Source: an uncultured Clostridia bacterium
GTDB lineage: Bacteria; Bacillota; Clostridia; Oscillospirales; Acutalibacteraceae
Direction: 5' to 3'
Assembly (NCBI GenBank): GCA_946183365.1
Contig: CAMHAH010000005.1
Location: forward strand, 109,952 to 173,951
Length of the DNA: 64,000 nucleotides
The translations under genes and the position numbers were made by a program. Shown here piece by piece: positions 20,415 through 29,012 of the stretch. Under the pieces are notes generated by a model that had not been told where the DNA came from, searched no databases, and saw nothing but the letters and a program-made list of their open reading frames with translations. The stretch's first letter is position 1. Every line of letters starts with the position of its first letter.

Positions 20415-21608
20415 TTATAATATCTCGGCTTTTACAGTACCGTCCTTAAACCTTATATCGACGGTATCTCCAGCCATTACATCATCAACGGACGTAGCGG
20501 GCTTGCCGTTGTTTGTGATAAACGAAAAGCCTCTGTTCAATACTGCGAGAGGATTGAGAGCCTCAAGCTTTGAGGTGAGCTCTTGAGCAAGCGATGCTTT
20601 TACGCTGAGGCGGCTGTCGACGGCAGCTTTGGCGTGATCGGCAAGGTTATTTACTGTTTGGAGCTGTTTATCATATATCTTTATCGGAGAGTAAGCTTCG
20701 CTGAGCTTTACATATCTCTCAAACTGACGGTCGAACATATCGAGGCGGTTATTTAGTGAAGTTCTGCACCTTTTATGCAGATTATCAACGGTATACAACA
20801 GATCAGCCATATTGGGTACGGCGAGTTCAGCCGCAGCTGACGGAGTTGGCGCGCGAAGGTCGCTGACAAAATCACAGATAGTAACGTCAGTCTCATGACC
20901 TACGGCGGATATAACGGGTATCTCGCAATCGTATATTGCGCGAGCGAGCCCCTCGTCGTTGAAAGCCCATAGATCCTCCATAGATCCGCCGCCGCGGCCA
21001 ATGATGATGACGTCAGCTCCCTTACTCTCGGAAAAGCGCCTTACAGCCTTTATAAGCTGTTCCGGAGCTCCTTCACCCTGGACGAGCACGGGAGCTAATA
21101 CAATATTTACAGCGGGATATCTCCTGCCTATGATATCGATTATATCTCTGACAGCAGCGCCTGTAGGAGAAGTGATGACGCCTACAGTCGAGGGTATAGC
21201 CGGGATCGGCTTTTTATGTTCATTAGCAAACAGACCCTCTGCAGAGAGCTTCTTCTTGAGCTGTTCGAGCCGCATAGCAAGCACGCCTACGCCGTCGGGC
21301 TGCATATCCTCTACCCTAAGCTGATACTGACCGCCCGGCTCATATACGGTGACCTGAGCGCGCATTATAACCTTCATGCCGTCCTCGGGTCTGAATTTGA
21401 GATTGCGGACGCTCCAAGCGAACATCACAGCGCGAATAACGCTCTTATTATCCTTCAAAGAGAAATACATATGACCGCTCTTTGAGTTTATATTTACGTT
21501 AGAAAGCTCGCCTTCGACAAAAACGACCTGCAAGGCAGGGTCGGAGGCGATGAGATTACTTACATGAGAATTGATTTGTGATACAGTATATACCTTAGGG
21601 GTTATCAT
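20415..21608 (-). CDS. xseA: Exodeoxyribonuclease VII large subunit
   Basis: Single-strand exonuclease subunit that degrades DNA to short oligonucleotides. The 397 residues match the family. The N-terminal OB domain includes VFVEGELSNVNINSKSGHMYFSLKD-type sequence, split here by short elements, and the catalytic domain contains GVITSPTGAAVRDII, IIGRGGGSMEDLWAFND and PVISAVGHETDVTICD. The start overlaps the TsaD-like gene by 14 bases. The small subunit gene xseB, often directly downstream, is not here; dnaE follows instead. Confidence 0.97.
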   Translation of the reverse strand: MITPKVYTVSQINSHVSNLIASDPALQVVFVEGELSNVNINSKSGHMYFSLKDNKSVIRAVMFAWSVRNLKFRPEDGMKVIMRAQVTVYEPGGQYQLRVEDMQPDGVGVLAMRLEQLKKKLSAEGLFANEHKKPIPAIPSTVGVITSPTGAAVRDIIDIIGRRYPAVNIVLAPVLVQGEGAPEQLIKAVRRFSESKGADVIIIGRGGGSMEDLWAFNDEGLARAIYDCEIPVISAVGHETDVTICDFVSDLRAPTPSAAAELAVPNMADLLYTVDNLHKRCRTSLNNRLDMFDRQFERYVKLSEAYSPIKIYDKQLQTVNNLADHAKAAVDSRLSVKASLAQELTSKLEALNPLAVLNRGFSFITNNGKPATSVDDVMAGDTVDIRFKDGTVKAEIL

Positions 21609-22536
21609 TATTTTTATCCTTTACAGAAGCGAGCACGGCAGTACCCGCGGCGTTATCAGACGAAAACTCAGGTTTCGCAAATACGCAATCGTGAGTATTC
21701 AGACGATCTCTGATAATGCTGTCGGACATCACACCGCCCGCGTAAACAAACGGGAGTTCGCCGTATTTTTCTCTTATTTTTCGGCTCATTCCCTCTATCG
21801 CCGCGCCGACAAATTCCATAGCGAAGCGGGCGACATACTCGGGGCTTTTGCCTTCTTTAAGATATTTTTCAGCGATATTCTGACCGCCGCTCAGACAGCA
21901 GTCAAGACCCTTTAACGTGGCTTTAGCTCCGACCTTTTCGGTGCAGCTAAGTGCGAGCTTCTCGAGCTCTCTTCCGCACGGGAACGACAAGCCAAGCATA
22001 ACGCCGATACGGTCGATGAGCTGACCCGCGTTGAGATCAAGAGTCTGAGCGATTATATCGGTAGTGACAAAGCCCTCGGTACCGTTTATCAAAAGGGCCT
22101 CGGTAGTACCGCCGCTGACATGAAAGGCAATGTGTTTTTTATGTAAAAGGTCAAGTCTGTCTGTGCTGTAGAGCGCCGCGGCTATATGACCCTGCTGGTG
22201 AGAGAAACGATAAACGGGTACTTTAAGAACAGAACCGAGGATATCGGCCGCCATAAGGCCTACGGTAAAGCATGGCATATATGAGCCCTCGGCTGTACGA
22301 GGAGCGTATGAAACGCCGATCGCCTTGATACTACCCGAATAATCAGCAAAGGTTCTGTTAAAAAGCTCAGGCAGCTGCTGTACATGATGGAATACAGCGT
22401 CGCTCTGTCTGAGCCCGAGCTCTCCGTCCTTGACAGGCAGCAGTCTGCGCTCGGATATTACCGAACCGCCCTCACTGTCATATAAACAGACAGAGGTAGT
22501 GTAGTTACTGGTATCGATACCGAGATACACGCTCAC
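21595..22536 (-). CDS. TsaD/Kae1-like (peptidase M22 family) protein, probable TsaD paralogue
   Basis: ASKHA-fold ATP-binding protein related to the tRNA threonylcarbamoyladenosine enzyme TsaD. The 313 residues begin YLGIDTSNYTTSVCLYD, the phosphate-1 motif, instead of the GIETSCDET typical of true TsaD. The metal-binding pair is kept as HQQGH near residue 127. HVSGGTTEALL and the C-terminal YAGGVMSDS and SSDNAAGTAV motifs are also kept. The overall divergence and the setting between nusB and xseA suggest a Clostridia-specific paralogue of unknown substrate rather than the housekeeping enzyme. It overlaps nusB by four bases. Confidence 0.75.
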   Translation of the reverse strand: MSVYLGIDTSNYTTSVCLYDSEGGSVISERRLLPVKDGELGLRQSDAVFHHVQQLPELFNRTFADYSGSIKAIGVSYAPRTAEGSYMPCFTVGLMAADILGSVLKVPVYRFSHQQGHIAAALYSTDRLDLLHKKHIAFHVSGGTTEALLINGTEGFVTTDIIAQTLDLNAGQLIDRIGVMLGLSFPCGRELEKLALSCTEKVGAKATLKGLDCCLSGGQNIAEKYLKEGKSPEYVARFAMEFVGAAIEGMSRKIREKYGELPFVYAGGVMSDSIIRDRLNTHDCVFAKPEFSSDNAAGTAVLASVKDKNNDNP

Positions 22537-22964
22537 AGCTCCTTTGCTATAGCGCCTAAGACGCCGTTTATAAAGGAGGTATCATCCTGCACGGTGAATT
22601 TCTTCGAGAGCTCTACCGCCTCGTTAATAGCGACAGAAACGGGGATATCATCTAAATAAAGCATTTCATAAACGGCGAGCCTGAGGACAGCGAGAGATAC
22701 CTTTGAGATACGGCTGAGCTTCCATCCTGTTTTAAGGTGTGCTGATATCTTTTCATCTATCTCAATCTTATGCTCAACTACGCCCTTAGCGCGATCGATA
22801 GCCTCGTCGCTTAAGAATTCATCCCTCGCGTCGCCTGCGTTATCGGCGAGCTCGTCTATATCGGTATCCGAAAACAGCGACTCGAAGCACAGAAAGAACG
22901 CCTGTTCGCGGACCTTATACTTAGAAACCTTGTTTTTATCGGGAGCGTTATTTGTATCGCACAT
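22533..22964 (-). CDS. nusB: Transcription antitermination factor NusB
   Basis: All-helical factor that binds boxA RNA with S10 in rRNA antitermination. The ATG at 22964 (MCDTNNAPDK), behind GTGAGGG, is preferred over the track start. It gives 143 residues, normal for NusB. Landmarks are KYKVREQAFFLCFESLF at the start and LRLAVYEMLYLDDIPVSVAINEAVELSKKF, split across the C-terminal half, ending FINGVLGAIAKEL. It is first in a likely operon nusB / TsaD-like / xseA / dnaE with overlapping genes. Confidence 0.95.
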   Translation of the reverse strand: MCDTNNAPDKNKVSKYKVREQAFFLCFESLFSDTDIDELADNAGDARDEFLSDEAIDRAKGVVEHKIEIDEKISAHLKTGWKLSRISKVSLAVLRLAVYEMLYLDDIPVSVAINEAVELSKKFTVQDDTSFINGVLGAIAKEL

Positions 22965-23005
22965 ATAAATACCCTCACTTATCCTAAACATAATTATACA
23001 AATGA

Positions 23006-23034
23006 ATTATATCACAAATACAAGCTTTTGTAAA
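23006..23034 (-). promoter_or_regulatory. Sigma-A promoter of the nusB operon
   Basis: TTTACA, 17 bases, TATAAT on the minus strand, 42 bases before the nusB ATG. Confidence 0.8.
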
Positions 23035-23255
23035 CTGTTATATAGGGTCATAAACGATCCTTTTACAGTACAATAAATTGCATTTTTGTAACACAGATTA
23101 CGTTCTTGAATATAATAAATTATGATTAAAACAAATAATAGGAAGTTGGATAATTTTATGCCACACAAAAATTAACAGAATTACTAAAGTACAATCGGAA
23201 ATTTTATAAAAAAGGTCATAATTGCCGTTTTAAAGGCTTATCCATAAATTTAATG

Positions 23256-23284
23256 TTGAAATACAAAACAGAAAATGATAAAAT
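23256..23284 (+). promoter_or_regulatory. Sigma-A promoter of the pullulanase gene
   Basis: TTGAAA, 17 bases, TAAAAT, ending 34 bases before the ATG. Confidence 0.65.
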
Positions 23285-23318
23285 GTCTGTGTATGAATAA
23301 TCATTGTGAGGTTTAGAA

Positions 23319-25364
23319 ATGGGCACAACAGCGTTTTATTCAAACAAAGAAGAGATATATAGCACCTATGACGGTAACGATTTAGGTTACACTTATACTC
23401 CCGAGAGCACAACATTCAAGGTATGGGCGCCGTCAGCCGAGCAGGTACTGCTCAAGCTGTATTCGACCGGCTCATATATCGAGAACGGAGCTCAGGTGCT
23501 CGGAATAAAGCAAATGCTTTTTGACGCCGCGACAGGCGTATGGTCAGCCTCTATAGACGGAGACCTCAACAAAACATATTATACTTATGTCATAAAGACC
23601 GAGAAGGGTACTCACGAAACTCAGGACGTTTACTCGAAGGCTGTCGGCGTTAACTCGACCCGTTCAGAGGTAGTCGATCTCTCATCCACTGACCCCGAGG
23701 GCTGGGAGAATGACAAGCATATGCTTCTTGACAGACCCAATGACGCTGTCATCTGGGAGATACACGTAAGAGATTTCTCATCATCCGACACCTCGGGCAT
23801 CAGCAAGGAACACAGAGGCAAGTTTCTCGCCTTTACCGAGCAGGATACCCGTATCCCCTTTACCTCTTACCCCACCTGCGTTAATTATTTAAAACAGCTT
23901 GGCATCACACACGTACAGCTAAACCCCGTATTTGACTTCGGCTCCGTCAACGAGATAACCGGCGTTGAATACAACTGGGGCTACGATCCCGTCAACTACA
24001 ACGTGCCCGAGGGCTCTTACTCTACCGACCCCTACCACGGAGAGGTGCGCATAAAAGAATTCAAAGAGATGATAAAAGCTCTGCATGACGCGGGCATCGG
24101 CGTTATCATGGATGTAGTATACAATCATGTATTCTCTACCGCGGATTCACCCTTTGAAAAGACTGTTCCCGAGTATTACTTCAGAATGCAGAACGGCAAG
24201 TTCCTCAACTCATCAGGCTGCGGTAATGTCACAGCCAGCGATAAGACTATGTTCCGCAAATTCATGATCGACTCGCTAAGATACTGGGTCGAGGAATATC
24301 ATATAGACGGCTTCAGATTTGACCTTATGGCGTGTCATGATATCGAGACTATGAATATGATCCGCGCTGAGCTCGATAAGATCGACAAGCGTATCATGAT
24401 GTACGGCGAGCCTTGGACAGCCAACGACGGCGAGAACGGTATCTCAGGCGAGGACTGCAGCAACAAAACGAACGCTAAAAAGCTATCATCACGTATCGGT
24501 ATGTTCAACGACGATATGCGCCACGGTATCAAGGGCGGCTCTGACGATGACAGCAAGGGCTTCATACAGGGCTCAACTCACAGCGCTTATAATGTTATCG
24601 CGGGTATGATGGGCGCTTCATCTGTCACCTTCGGCAACTGGGCAAACGAACCCTCACAATGTATCACCTATGACTCCGCTCATGATAACCTCACTCTGTG
24701 GGATAAGATACTAAAATCCAACTGGTGCGACGACTTTGATACCACAGAGAACTCATATATCGCTCAGAACAAGCTCGCCGCGGTACTGATCCTCTCTTCA
24801 TTAGGTATACCGTTCATGCTCGCGGGCGAGGAATTCGCGAGGACTAAGCACGGCGATCATAACTCATATAAATCTCCGGATTCGATCAACTCTATCAACT
24901 GGACCAGGACCGTTCGCTACTCAAAGCTCGTCGATTACTACAAAGGTCTGATAAAGATACGCAAGGCGTTCTCTCCGCTGAGAGACAATACCACAAAGGC
25001 GGTAAACGACGGATACATTGTATATAACGGTCAGACGATCTCTCTGACTATCAAGAACGATACCGAGGACGAATGGAAGATGCTGAGCGTTATCATCAAC
25101 AACAGCGATAATCCTTGTGTTCCTCAGATAAAATCTCAGTATGAGCTGCCTGAGAGCTGGTATGTCATTGCGGACGGCGACAAAGCCTCAGACAAAGCGA
25201 TTTCGAAGTTTGATCCCGAAAAGAACATTACTCCGCACTCGGCGCTTATAATCGTAGACGCAAAGAGCTATGAAAAGATTAACGGCGTCGATGCTATCAA
25301 TGAAGCTGACGACGTCGTACCTGATATACAGATCAGCAAGGAATTGATGGATCTTCTCAAATAA
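23319..25364 (+). CDS. pulA: Type I pullulanase (GH13, intracellular)
   Basis: Debranching enzyme cleaving alpha-1,6 bonds in pullulan, limit dextrins or glycogen. It has 681 residues and no signal peptide, so it acts inside the cell on imported oligosaccharides or glycogen. A CBM48-like domain (about 25-110) carries TFKVWAPSAEQV. The GH13 barrel has the pullulanase signature YNWGYDPVNYNVPEG, region I DVVYNH, the nucleophile Asp in DGFRFDLM, the acid/base Glu in MYGEPW, and the transition-state Asp in YDSAHDNLT. GTGAGG lies before the ATG. It is monocistronic, with a promoter and a terminator. Confidence 0.95.
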   Translation: MGTTAFYSNKEEIYSTYDGNDLGYTYTPESTTFKVWAPSAEQVLLKLYSTGSYIENGAQVLGIKQMLFDAATGVWSASIDGDLNKTYYTYVIKTEKGTHETQDVYSKAVGVNSTRSEVVDLSSTDPEGWENDKHMLLDRPNDAVIWEIHVRDFSSSDTSGISKEHRGKFLAFTEQDTRIPFTSYPTCVNYLKQLGITHVQLNPVFDFGSVNEITGVEYNWGYDPVNYNVPEGSYSTDPYHGEVRIKEFKEMIKALHDAGIGVIMDVVYNHVFSTADSPFEKTVPEYYFRMQNGKFLNSSGCGNVTASDKTMFRKFMIDSLRYWVEEYHIDGFRFDLMACHDIETMNMIRAELDKIDKRIMMYGEPWTANDGENGISGEDCSNKTNAKKLSSRIGMFNDDMRHGIKGGSDDDSKGFIQGSTHSAYNVIAGMMGASSVTFGNWANEPSQCITYDSAHDNLTLWDKILKSNWCDDFDTTENSYIAQNKLAAVLILSSLGIPFMLAGEEFARTKHGDHNSYKSPDSINSINWTRTVRYSKLVDYYKGLIKIRKAFSPLRDNTTKAVNDGYIVYNGQTISLTIKNDTEDEWKMLSVIINNSDNPCVPQIKSQYELPESWYVIADGDKASDKAISKFDPEKNITPHSALIIVDAKSYEKINGVDAINEADDVVPDIQISKELMDLLK

Positions 25365-25367
25365 GCA

Positions 25368-25393
25368 AAACGGACGGTGAAAGCCGTCCGTTT
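25368..25393 (+). terminator. Bidirectional terminator between pulA and spoIIIAH
   Basis: A 10-bp stem AAACGGACGG/CCGTCCGTTT with a 6-base loop, followed by TTCTTTTAT on the plus strand. The arms also supply T-runs on the minus strand, serving both convergent genes. Confidence 0.85.
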
Positions 25394-25396
25394 CTT

Positions 25397-25945
25397 TTAT
25401 GATATATCTACTATCACGATATTATTGAACTCGATATCCATTTGTGACAAAACCGCGTCTTTGATGATAACAGGCGAGTCATCCTTTAATTCGGACGACA
25501 GCACCGTTACCGTACAACCGCCATCCGAGGCGTAGCACAAGGCTCCGTGGAAACCCTTTGCCTCGAGTATATTCTCGACATTGCTCTGGGCAAGTATACG
25601 TTGTTCTATAGCGTCAGCAGCCTTGACAGCCTCAGACTTGGCTTCGTCCGAGGAATCGGACAGCTCAAGGATGTTCTTTGCCTCTGACAGAGCCTTATCT
25701 TGAGCCTGAGTGCGTTCTGTACGCGCCTTCGCAAGCTTACCCTCAGGGGTCAGATCGCCGTTTGAAGTGGTGAGCACCTCGTCTGCTGTAGCCTCGGCAT
25801 CCTTACTGACATAGGTCGCGGCTCCGAGCTCCTTTGAGGTCGGAGATATCAGCGGCGTTCCCGAAAACTGCCAGTTAAGATATACAGCCGCTCCGAGAGA
25901 AAGTATCAAAGCCGCTACGAGTATGTGTTGTTTTTTGATCTTCAT
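25397..25945 (-). CDS. spoIIIAH: Stage III sporulation protein AH
   Basis: Mother-cell component of the SpoIIIA-SpoIIQ channel across the forespore envelope; its extracytoplasmic domain pairs with SpoIIQ. The 182 residues have an N-terminal anchor ILVAALILSLGAAVYLNW followed by a linker, a coiled coil (AKARTERTQAQDKALSEAKN), and a C-terminal ring-forming domain with FHGALCYASDGGCTVTV. It is the last gene of the operon, 15 bases after spoIIIAG, and faces the shared terminator. Confidence 0.93.
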   Translation of the reverse strand: MKIKKQHILVAALILSLGAAVYLNWQFSGTPLISPTSKELGAATYVSKDAEATADEVLTTSNGDLTPEGKLAKARTERTQAQDKALSEAKNILELSDSSDEAKSEAVKAADAIEQRILAQSNVENILEAKGFHGALCYASDGGCTVTVLSSELKDDSPVIIKDAVLSQMDIEFNNIVIVDIS

Positions 25946-25960
25946 TGTGTTCCTCCGTTT

Positions 25961-26380
25961 TTATTTTGTGATACAAACCTTGTCTGAATTTATATTAAGA
26001 GATTTTGTCACCGCCTCAAGAACATGAGAAGCGACTATCGGATCATTTCCTCCCTCGCATACAATCACAACTCCCCTGACCTTCGGCTCTATGCTGAGGG
26101 TCTTTTTGTCGGAATAATCGTGATAGACATTCTCTCCGCTGTTATCCATTGTCAAAAAAATCTCCGCCTCCCCTACTCCGTCTATATGACTTATTATCTG
26201 CAGCAGTCGCTCCTCGGTCTTTTCGGCGTACTGCTGAGCCTGTTCATAGCTTTTGTCGGGCTTCATATCAAATATTGTTGACATGAAGATAAGGACTATA
26301 GCGGCGATACCGATGATAACGGCGATTTTGAGCGTTCGCTTATCACTGAGCAGAGCGCTCATTTTCCTGCCCTGTAACAT
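25961..26380 (-). CDS. spoIIIAG: Stage III sporulation protein AG
   Basis: Forms a large ring in the intermembrane space of the feeding-tube channel. The 139 residues show one membrane helix (about 18-36, LKIAVIIGIAAIVLIFMS), then a RBM/PDZ-like domain with RLLQIISHIDGVGEAEIFLTMD and VRGVVIVCEGG. GGVG-type motifs like the one seen here are typical of AG. The ATG at 26380 has AAAGGAG ten bases upstream; an inner ATG at 26362 also has GGA close by. It overlaps spoIIIAF. Confidence 0.93.
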   Translation of the reverse strand: MLQGRKMSALLSDKRTLKIAVIIGIAAIVLIFMSTIFDMKPDKSYEQAQQYAEKTEERLLQIISHIDGVGEAEIFLTMDNSGENVYHDYSDKKTLSIEPKVRGVVIVCEGGNDPIVASHVLEAVTKSLNINSDKVCITK

Positions 26381-26840
26381 ATATCTCAGGCTCCTTTGAT
26401 AAATTCCTGTAAATTATGCTCTTGATATCGCTCCGACGTAGATAATCCTCTTCGTTAATATATATGACGACCCTTGAAGCATATATTCTGCCCTCGTCGG
26501 TTATTTTCAAAGTGAGCTTTATATCATCCGCGTTAATGCCCTCATTTTTCAGAAGCTCATTCAATGCTGAGGTAAGATTATCGGCAGTCATCTGGATAGC
26601 TGTATCATTGTAATCATCCTGAGAATACTCAGGGAGCTTATATTTTTCTAATTCAGAAATATCAAGACTGATCTCTTCGCTTTTGGCTATAATACTGCTG
26701 AGTATGGTAACTGTAAGGAACAGCCCTATAACAAAGCTCATTATCTTAGCTGTCCTCTTCTGAGGGATAAGGACCGAGAAAATACAGACGGCTATGCTGA
26801 CTAAGCAGACGGTTATACAAATGCCCGATAAGCCTTTCAT
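26343..26840 (-). CDS. spoIIIAF: Stage III sporulation protein AF
   Basis: Ring-forming membrane protein of the SpoIIIA complex. The track ORF is too long; the ATG at 26840 overlaps the spoIIIAE stop as ATGA and gives 165 residues. Two membrane helices occupy roughly 5-50 (ICITVCLVSIAVCIFSVL, then IMSFVIGLFLTVTILSSII). A soluble domain follows, with ALNELLKNEGINADDIKLTLK. It also contains, by chance or not, the 13-base TTCTAATTCAGAA element. Confidence 0.92.
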   Translation of the reverse strand: MKGLSGICITVCLVSIAVCIFSVLIPQKRTAKIMSFVIGLFLTVTILSSIIAKSEEISLDISELEKYKLPEYSQDDYNDTAIQMTADNLTSALNELLKNEGINADDIKLTLKITDEGRIYASRVVIYINEEDYLRRSDIKSIIYRNLSKEPEIYVTGQENERSAQ

Positions 26841-27961
26841 GATGAGCCTCCGATATGTATCATGACCGCTGTTGAAATAACAAAAGCTATAAGTACGCTG
26901 ATAATAACGGCTCTCAGCGCTGAGAGAAAGGATGATATCGAGGTAAAAATCTGATTGGCAGAGGTAACCGAGAAGGCTTCGGCAATCAACTTTGATACTC
27001 CTACTGTCAGCGACCACAACAATATCCTTGCCATAACCGGTAAGAACGATACGATTATCGAGATTATTACAAATACACCCATACCAGAGCGAAGCAGCGA
27101 CAGGCTGCTTTGTAAGGTTTGATAAGCTTCCGCTACGGATGAGCCGATAAGCGGTATGAATGATGACAATGCGAATTTTGAAGCGCGCGCAGTAAGGCTA
27201 TCCCCTGCCCCCGATAAGGCGGCGTTCATACCGACTACCGCCGCGAACATACTCACAGCGAAGGTCAAAATCCATTTGAACCATTTAGCAGCTATCTCTA
27301 TGATACCGCCGAGTTTTATCCTTCCGTTTATACCCGAGCATACAGCGAGTGACAGAAATATATTGAGCAGAGGAGCTAACACAGCGGATGAAATTTTTGA
27401 CAGAAAGCCGGCCGCGGTGACGACAGCGGTATAATATCCCGCAGAGGCTATCATATGACCCGAGAAAGCCATGATCCCCGCCATTACAGGCAGGTAGATA
27501 AGCATTATTGACGATGAGCCTTTGATGACCGCTACGGTATCAGAGGACAGCTCGGCTATGGGAGTAATGATAGTTGATACTGTCATCAGCGAAACAGCAA
27601 TATTCATGATATCCTTTGTATGCGTATACCTTAGCGAATATGTATAGGATTCGGCGATTGAAGCGATAAGCACGATACAAATAAGGATCATCATTGATGA
27701 CATAGGACCTTTGCTGTATCCGAGCAAGGTATCTGCGGCATAATTGAACAGTTTTGATATATCGGTGCCCTGTGAGACATCATTTATTCCGTTTATTCCG
27801 AGATCTTTCAATCCATTTGAGGTATCGGCGGGTATACTGTCCTCTAACTGCCTGAGTTCATTATCAAATATATCGATCTCGGCGGCATCAGTTTTTATAC
27901 CGAGGCTTATTACAGCGATGATGACGGATATCAATAGAAGTATACGCTTCATATCATTCAC
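26837..27961 (-). CDS. spoIIIAE: Stage III sporulation protein AE
   Basis: Large polytopic membrane component of the SpoIIIA channel. The 374 residues have a signal-like N-terminal helix (ILLLISVIIAVISLGI), an extracytoplasmic stretch with DLGINGINDVSQGTDI, and about eight later membrane helices. Recognisable AE segments are KFALSSFIPLIGSSVAEAYQT and SGINGRIKLGGIIEIA. It overlaps spoIIIAD by eight bases. Confidence 0.94.
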   Translation of the reverse strand: MNDMKRILLLISVIIAVISLGIKTDAAEIDIFDNELRQLEDSIPADTSNGLKDLGINGINDVSQGTDISKLFNYAADTLLGYSKGPMSSMMILICIVLIASIAESYTYSLRYTHTKDIMNIAVSLMTVSTIITPIAELSSDTVAVIKGSSSIMLIYLPVMAGIMAFSGHMIASAGYYTAVVTAAGFLSKISSAVLAPLLNIFLSLAVCSGINGRIKLGGIIEIAAKWFKWILTFAVSMFAAVVGMNAALSGAGDSLTARASKFALSSFIPLIGSSVAEAYQTLQSSLSLLRSGMGVFVIISIIVSFLPVMARILLWSLTVGVSKLIAEAFSVTSANQIFTSISSFLSALRAVIISVLIAFVISTAVMIHIGGSS

Positions 27962-28340
27962 CGAGCGCCTGTATCACGCCGATTATCTTATTAAACAGAG
28001 GCAGAGCGGTGATAAGGACCAATATCTTGCCGGCGAATGAAATATTGGTAGAAAGCGACATAAGCCCCGCTTCTGTCACGCAGTCACAGGTAAACTCGGT
28101 GACAAAGCAGATACCCATTACCTTAAAGAGCATCAGAAGATCGGCGTTATCTATTCCTCCCGCAGTCAATATAGAATTGACGCTGCTTAAGATATCGGGG
28201 ATATTGCGTATCAGGCTCAGTATAATTATAATCCCCGAGGCTATGGAAAGCAGCATAGCGCTGTGAGGGCTTTGAGAGCGGAGAAGAACGACAAGGACGG
28301 CTGTCACTATAGCCGCTCCGCAGACAGCTATGATACTCAT
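27954..28340 (-). CDS. spoIIIAD: Stage III sporulation protein AD
   Basis: Small polytopic membrane protein of the SpoIIIA complex. The 128 residues have four helices. The family segment LLMLFKVMGICFVTEFTCDCVTEAG (quoted in part) around residue 65-90 is clear, as is the C-terminal FAGKILVLITALPLF. It overlaps spoIIIAC by four bases (ATGA type). Confidence 0.93.
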   Translation of the reverse strand: MSIIAVCGAAIVTAVLVVLLRSQSPHSAMLLSIASGIIIILSLIRNIPDILSSVNSILTAGGIDNADLLMLFKVMGICFVTEFTCDCVTEAGLMSLSTNISFAGKILVLITALPLFNKIIGVIQALGE

Positions 28341-28531
28341 AAGCCGAATGTGCTCTTTACGGTAGAGAACAAATCGCTAATCTGCGAAATTATCATCATC
28401 AAGGCAACGACAAGTCCCGCTATCGTTGTAAGGAGCGCTTGTTCCTCTCTGCCGCTTCTTACGAGAAGCTGATTGAGTATAGCTACGATTATACCTATCG
28501 CGGCTATCTTGAATATCATATCTACATCCAT
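28337..28531 (-). CDS. spoIIIAC: Stage III sporulation protein AC
   Basis: The 64-residue protein is the usual AC length, with two membrane helices (IFKIAAIGIIVAILNQLLV and LTTIAGLVVALMMIISQI) separated by a conserved RSGREEQAL loop. It is the smallest component of the SpoIIIA export apparatus. It starts 13 bases after spoIIIAB. Confidence 0.94.
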   Translation of the reverse strand: MDVDMIFKIAAIGIIVAILNQLLVRSGREEQALLTTIAGLVVALMMIISQISDLFSTVKSTFGL

Positions 28532-28544
28532 TATGTTACCGTCC

Positions 28545-29012
28545 TTATATAATAAGTATCGAGATAAACAGCCCGAGCGACAGCGGCATTATCCTGTACA
28601 GCTTTGACTTGGTATCTATATCGGACTGAGCCTGAGCTGCCTGTTGCTCAAGCAAAGCGGTGTTCATATCTAAATACCTCTGCTGAGAGCCTTTATCGGT
28701 AGAGCCCAAGCCGTTTATAATATTCTCTAACAGAATTATATCGTCTTTTTTGAGGCAGTCGGATATACTCTTTATAAACTCAGTCCATTGAGCATCGAAT
28801 GGTCTGTCCCTGACGAAAACAAAGCCCGAGAAGTTCTCTGAGAATAACTCATACAAATCACCCGATGAATAAGAGATAAGTATAGAAGCCCTCTTAAGCA
28901 TATCCGAAAGATTAATAAGTATCTCTCTTCGTTTTGTCAGTCTTTGAGATAGATTTAGCCCTATGACGGCGCCGCTTGTCACTATTCCTAAACACAGTAT
29001 CAGCTTAAGCGT
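28545..29012 (-). CDS. spoIIIAB: Stage III sporulation protein AB (candidate ACG start)
   Basis: Membrane-anchored SpoIIIA component. The track starts at a GTG (28982), which cuts into the N-terminal membrane helix. In frame upstream, the codons ACG CTT AAG CTG encode (M)LKLILCLGIV, aligning with the usual MLKLxG start of SpoIIIAB. GAGGGG sits five bases before that ACG, and the overlap with spoIIIAA is eight bases. No ATG, GTG or TTG is available there, so I propose an ACG start (155 residues) or a sequence error. The rest shows the soluble helical domain and a C-terminal helix PLSLGLFISILII. Confidence 0.8.
   Translation of the reverse strand, partial: TLKLILCLGIVTSGAVIGLNLSQRLTKRREILINLSDMLKRASILISYSSGDLYELFSENFSGFVFVRDRPFDAQWTEFIKSISDCLKKDDIILLENIINGLGSTDKGSQQRYLDMNTALLEQQAAQAQSDIDTKSKLYRIMPLSLGLFISILII

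Larger units (their letters stand above)
22965..23318. other. Divergent AT-rich intergenic region, nusB/pulA
   Basis: 354 bases with no supportable gene. It holds a strong promoter for each flanking gene (listed separately). The centre (23060-23250) is AT-rich without a clear hairpin, repeat or riboswitch that I can recognise. Confidence 0.7.

Noticed and set aside
20397-20415. A missing xseB gene next to xseA
   Set aside because: The 17-base gap to dnaE cannot hold it. It is probably elsewhere in the genome, so I record no defect.
22965-23318. Riboswitch upstream of the pullulanase gene
   Set aside because: No recognisable aptamer or terminator/antiterminator pair; only ordinary promoters.
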